A program made the position numbers and the translations under genes. Under the pieces are notes generated by a model, which was not told the origin of the DNA, ran no database searches, and saw only the letters and a program-made list of their open reading frames with translations. Shown piece by piece: positions 60,976 through 64,000 of a stretch of 64,000 bases of DNA (position 1 is the stretch's first letter; each line of letters opens with the position of its first letter). The DNA is taken from positions 62,001 to 126,000 of the forward strand of contig JAITLO010000025.1 in assembly GCA_031277855.1 (NCBI GenBank), written 5' to 3'. The stretch comes from Acidovorax sp. (GTDB lineage Bacteria > Pseudomonadota > Gammaproteobacteria > Burkholderiales > Burkholderiaceae_C).

Positions 60976-62154
60976 TCAGTCCTGTGCGGCCAGACGCCAC
61001 AGCGAGGTGACTTCCTGGGAGCGTGCGCTGTGCAAGGGGTCGCTGGCATCCTGGGCCTTGCCATGGTGCGGGCGGGTATCCAGGCGGTCCAGCACCTTCA
61101 GGCCGGCTTCTGCAATCCAGGTTTCCAACTGGGCACGGCTGCGCAGGCCCAGGTGTTCGGCCAGGTCGGACAGAATCAGCCAGCCTTCCCCTTGCGGCAG
61201 CAAATGGGCGCGCAGGCCTTGCAGAAAGCCGCGCAGCATGCGGCTGTCCGGGTCATACACAGACTGCTCCAGCGTGGTCGTGGCCTTGCCAGGCAACCAC
61301 GGCGGGTTGCAGACGATCAGGCCGGCCTGGCCTTGCGGGAACAGGTCGCAGGCTTGCAAGTCCACCTGATCGCTCAGCCCCATGCGCTTGAAATTGTCTT
61401 TGGCGCAGGAGATGGCGCGGGGCGACAAATCGGTGGCCACCACACGTTCCACGCCGCGCTGCAGCAGCAGTGCAGACAACACGCCGGTGCCGACGCCAAT
61501 ATCGAAAGCCAGGGCTTCGCCGGCTTCCGGCAGCGGCGCCTGGGCCACCAGATCCAGATATTCGCCTCGCACCGGAGAGAACACGCCGTAGTGCGGATGG
61601 ATGCGGACCTCGTCACCCAGCAAAGGCATGGGCACGCCTTTTTTGCGCCACTCGTGCGCAGCGACCACGCCCAGCAATTCACGCAAGGCCACCACGCGGG
61701 GGCCCTTGGTCACGGCGGCAGCGCCCCAGGCTTCGTTGAAAGCCAGCTTCCAATCGGGCGCACGGCGCAGCGAAATGACGTAGTCGGGCTGTACCACCAC
61801 CAGCACGCTGTTCAGCACGCGGGCGCGCTGGGCCTGCGACTGGCGGTACAGGTGAAAAGCATGGGGAAAGGTGGGCTCCTGGGCCTTGGCACCCGCCTGG
61901 CGGCGCTGGTGCCTGGCCTTGGCAGACTCGGCACGCACCGGCTTGTCCAGACGGCGCTTGAGCGCATCCAGCAGATGGCGTGCGTTTTGAAAATCGCCCT
62001 GCCACAGCAAAGCCGTACCTTCACAGGCCAGACGGTAAGCAGTATCGGCAGACAGGCTGTCGTCCACCACTTGCAGGCGGCGCGGAGCAGCAGCACTGCT
62101 TTCGCTGTGCCATGCTGCCTGGAAATCCTTGCCCTGGTGTTGCCATTGCAGCAT
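60976..62154 (-). CDS. Class I SAM-dependent methyltransferase (RsmC/PrmC-like)
   Basis: A 392-residue methyltransferase. The SAM-binding motif I is DIGVGTGVLSALLLQRG and the catalytic NPPW occurs in GLIVCNPPWLPGKAT, the type found in N6-adenine, N2-guanine and glutamine methyltransferases. A long N-terminal domain of about 170 residues precedes it. The ATG at 62154 is one option; a TTG 24 bases upstream is in frame. The substrate (rRNA or protein) is not determined by the sequence. The GNAT gene is 45 bases upstream on the same strand. Confidence 0.78.
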   Translation of the reverse strand: MLQWQHQGKDFQAAWHSESSAAAPRRLQVVDDSLSADTAYRLACEGTALLWQGDFQNARHLLDALKRRLDKPVRAESAKARHQRRQAGAKAQEPTFPHAFHLYRQSQAQRARVLNSVLVVVQPDYVISLRRAPDWKLAFNEAWGAAAVTKGPRVVALRELLGVVAAHEWRKKGVPMPLLGDEVRIHPHYGVFSPVRGEYLDLVAQAPLPEAGEALAFDIGVGTGVLSALLLQRGVERVVATDLSPRAISCAKDNFKRMGLSDQVDLQACDLFPQGQAGLIVCNPPWLPGKATTTLEQSVYDPDSRMLRGFLQGLRAHLLPQGEGWLILSDLAEHLGLRSRAQLETWIAEAGLKVLDRLDTRPHHGKAQDASDPLHSARSQEVTSLWRLAAQD

Positions 62155-62198
62155 GGGGAGGTGCACTTTCTGGACCAAGCGGTCCGCAGGAAAAAAGA

Positions 62199-62720
62199 TC
62201 AGTTCAAGGGGCGCTTGAGGCGCACTTCCTCGATCTTGACGCCACCGATGACATTGGTCTTGGCCGTGGTCATCTCGCGCTTGAAGCCTGCGGATTCATG
62301 AAAGCGCAGCGCGCGCTCATTGCGCAGCGGCACCCAGCAGGTGACGTTGGTGCAGCCTTCTTCGGCCAGACCGTCGCGTGCGGCATCCCACAGGGCCACG
62401 CCCACGCCTTGGTCCCAATGGGTCGGGGCCGCGTAAATGGCCCAGATCTCACCGGTAGTCTGGCGCGACTTCTCGTCGCGGGAACGGTCAAAACCAACAA
62501 AGCCCACAATCTTGTCGCCATCGATGGCGACCTGAACCTGGGGCTCACTATATTCAATGGCCTCACGCCAATAAGCTTGGCGCTTTTCAACAGACGACAT
62601 GGCCTTCAATTGGTCGTCTGGCACGATACCTCGGTAGGCCTCCAAGGCGGACGAAGTGTGGATCTGTGCGATGGCCTTCGCATCGCGAAGCGTAGCGGGA
62701 CGGACCTGGTAACTGGACAT
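62199..62720 (-). CDS. GNAT family N-acetyltransferase
   Basis: A 173-residue GNAT protein starting MSSYQVRPATLRDAKAIAQIH. The acetyl-CoA binding motif A lies around YAAPTHWDQGVGVALWDAA and motif B-like 'NERALRFHESAGFKRE'. The frame is open 116 codons further upstream, but ATG 62720 gives the usual N-terminus. Target unknown. It is likely co-transcribed with the methyltransferase gene 45 bases downstream. Confidence 0.9.
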   Translation of the reverse strand: MSSYQVRPATLRDAKAIAQIHTSSALEAYRGIVPDDQLKAMSSVEKRQAYWREAIEYSEPQVQVAIDGDKIVGFVGFDRSRDEKSRQTTGEIWAIYAAPTHWDQGVGVALWDAARDGLAEEGCTNVTCWVPLRNERALRFHESAGFKREMTTAKTNVIGGVKIEEVRLKRPLN

Positions 62721-62937
62721 GGAAAACGAAACGAAAACAGCGGGTTGAAAAACGAAAGCTCGCAATTGTCTGTGAAACGCTGCCCAGACGCACGCCCTAA
62801 TGCTGTAGCCATTTGCAGCAGTACGGCTGTAAGCAGTGCCTTGCCGTGGTATAGCGGATGTGATAGCAGGCGCTTTCACGCCGCACCGCGCTGCAGGCAC
62901 ATCCATACAGCACAGCGTAAAAGCGGGTGACTTTGTC

Positions 62938-62990
62938 AGAGACAGCGAGCAAGGGCCGCCCCTTACGCTCCGCTGTCGCCCCCCAGCCCG
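62938..62990 (-). repeat. GC-rich 3'-end repeat, partial copy G
   Basis: A shortened copy on the minus strand with GACAGC/GCTGTC stem arms and GGGGCGGCCCTTGC core, but without the leading CCCCCCTGAG part. It is the only copy not adjacent to a stop codon. Confidence 0.75.
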
Positions 62991-63094
62991 CGCGCACAGC
63001 GATACAAAAGTGGGGAGCACGATCACGATGTCCCCACGCGGGTGGCCGGCCTCTCGCCCAACTCCCAATCAGCCCCCACCGCATGAGCCCGCAC

Positions 63095-63210
63095 GACCCA
63101 GCGCAGAGACAGCGAGCAAGGGCCGCCCCGCCGCGAGGCTGTCGTCCCCCTGCCCGCGAGCGCAGCGAGCGAAGAGCGGGGGGAAGCCGCGTAGCGGCTC
63201 AGGGGGGTGT
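63095..63210 (-). repeat. GC-rich 3'-end repeat, copy F
   Basis: It begins ACACCCCCCTGAGCCGC 8 bases after the stop of the aldehyde dehydrogenase gene, on the minus strand. It has the first hairpin AGCCGC-TAC-GCGGCT, a long middle insertion, the stem GACAGC/GCTGTC and the invariant core. Confidence 0.83.
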
Positions 63211-63218
63211 CGTTTGAT

Positions 63219-64000
63219 TCATCCCCAGCGTTTGAGCAACGCCAAAATCTGGTCAAAGCGCGCGCCATAGGGGGGATACAGCCACTGCATGGCACTCCAG
63301 TGCCCTTGCAGGCACACGGACTTCTGGTGGCTGAAACGTAAAAAACCGTGTTCACCGTGGTAGGCGCCCCAGCCGCTGTCCCCCACGCCTCCAAAGGGCA
63401 GGTTTTCATGGGCCACATGCAGCAAGGTGTCGTTGACGGTGACACCGCCACTCACGGTGCCGCGCAGCACCGCGTCACGCGCTTTTTCGTCCTTGCCGAA
63501 CCAGTACAGCGCCAGGGGGCGCGGCCCTGCATTGATGGCGGCAATGGCATCGTCCAGCCGGTCATAGGGCACGACGGGCAGGATGGGGCCAAAAATTTCC
63601 TCCTGCATCAAGGCCATATCGGGCTGCACATTCCACACCAGGGCGGGCGGCATCTGGCGCTGACTGGCATCGCCCCAGCCGGTGCTGGCCTCGCCGCTTT
63701 TTCCTGCTGCGGGGTCCAGCACCTGCACCTGGGCCCCTTGGGCCTGGGCCTGCTGCAGCAACTGGCGCAGGCGCAGCAGATGGCGCTGGTTGATGATGGC
63801 CGCATAGTCCGGATTGCCCACCACCCTGGGGTAGAGCCGGGCCACGGCCTGGCGGTATGCCTGCTCAAAAGCCAGTTCCTGGCCACGTGGCAGCAGCAGA
63901 TAGTCAGGGGCAATACAGGTCTGCCCGGCATTGAGCAGCTTGCCATGGGCCACGCGCAGCGCCGCCTGCTGCATATCGCAGTCGGTACCCAGAATGCAGG
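63219..64000 (-). CDS. Coniferyl aldehyde dehydrogenase-like protein (5' part beyond right edge)
   Basis: The C-terminal 260 residues of an aldehyde dehydrogenase. The catalytic Cys is in NAGQTCIAPDYLLLP, the NAD-contact Glu in MQEEIFGPILPV, and the C-terminal signature in HENLPFGGVGDSGWGAYHGEHGF. These match CalB-type coniferyl aldehyde dehydrogenases, which oxidise aromatic or long-chain aldehydes. The start lies beyond position 64000. The stop is followed by repeat copy F. Confidence 0.88.
   Translation of the reverse strand, partial: CILGTDCDMQQAALRVAHGKLLNAGQTCIAPDYLLLPRGQELAFEQAYRQAVARLYPRVVGNPDYAAIINQRHLLRLRQLLQQAQAQGAQVQVLDPAAGKSGEASTGWGDASQRQMPPALVWNVQPDMALMQEEIFGPILPVVPYDRLDDAIAAINAGPRPLALYWFGKDEKARDAVLRGTVSGGVTVNDTLLHVAHENLPFGGVGDSGWGAYHGEHGFLRFSHQKSVCLQGHWSAMQWLYPPYGARFDQILALLKRWG

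Larger units (their letters stand above)
62721..63218. other. Non-coding region with two copies of the GC-rich 3'-end repeat
   Basis: About 500 bases without a supported gene. It holds repeat copy F (63095-63210) just after the aldehyde dehydrogenase stop and a partial copy G (62938-62990). Open frames across it are not coding: they extend the GNAT frame into repeat sequence. A promoter for the GNAT gene should lie near 62721-62930. Confidence 0.55.

Noticed and set aside
62721..63068. N-terminal extension of the GNAT protein across this stretch
   Set aside because: The extension translates repeat sequence, lacks similarity to GNAT proteins, and the ATG at 62720 gives the usual family start.

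Overview
The window is a high-GC chromosomal segment that looks like a Comamonadaceae betaproteobacterium (Comamonas- or Delftia-like). The basis is gene content and style: a yicC-gmk-rpoZ-spoT block, ATGA-overlapping operons, GC-rich intergenic repeats of a type I associate with this family, and a strong G/C third-position bias that creates many long antisense frames. I saw no rRNA, CRISPR array, insertion sequence or prophage. One tRNA, tRNA-Gln(TTG), is present.

Left to right: (1) 1-6019, minus strand, cobalamin acquisition: btuC-btuD, then a cobalamin riboswitch, then a TonB-dependent receptor, a BtuF-like lipoprotein and the start of a CbiX-like protein that runs off the left edge. (2) 6214-10821, minus strand, an SsuABC/NrtABC-type uptake operon that also encodes an acyl-CoA-dehydrogenase-like flavoprotein and an AhpD-like protein. 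(3) 11053-25449, a chaperone-usher fimbrial locus: pilin, chaperone, usher and a FecR-like small protein on the minus strand. Divergent from it are two hybrid kinases, an EAL-domain response regulator and an RcsB-like regulator, followed by a tip-adhesin-like gene. The layout resembles the cupD/pvrSR/rcsCB locus of Pseudomonas aeruginosa, and RcsAB-box-like palindromes lie in the divergent promoter region. (4) 25657-27901, a Tat-type amidohydrolase and an outer-membrane barrel protein.

(5) 28429-38359, metal homeostasis: a small MgtE_N-like protein, a strong terminator/attenuator hairpin, an HME-type RND system (czcB-czcA-czcC-like), an MgtA-type P-type ATPase and an MgtC-family protein. (6) 38630-40341, a sensor kinase and FixJ-like regulator pair, then tRNA-Gln. 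(7) 40925-49775, two exporters (MFS, DMT), a B12-binding radical SAM protein, a large EF-hand-like membrane protein and a SPOR protein. (8) 49964-60114, an I78 inhibitor-like lipoprotein, hemW-rdgB, yicC-gmk-rpoZ-spoT, a phospholipase-D-type lipoprotein and dusC. (9) 60336-64000, a hypothetical protein, a methyltransferase, a GNAT acetyltransferase and the 3' part of an aldehyde dehydrogenase.

The most novel signal is in the gaps between genes. A 91-bp repeat occurs three times with no indels. Its sequence differences preserve base pairing at four helix positions, so it behaves like a structured RNA or hairpin element. A second GC-rich repeat occurs seven times. Six copies begin at or within 8 bases of a stop codon in the sense orientation, and it also shows paired substitutions around an invariant core.
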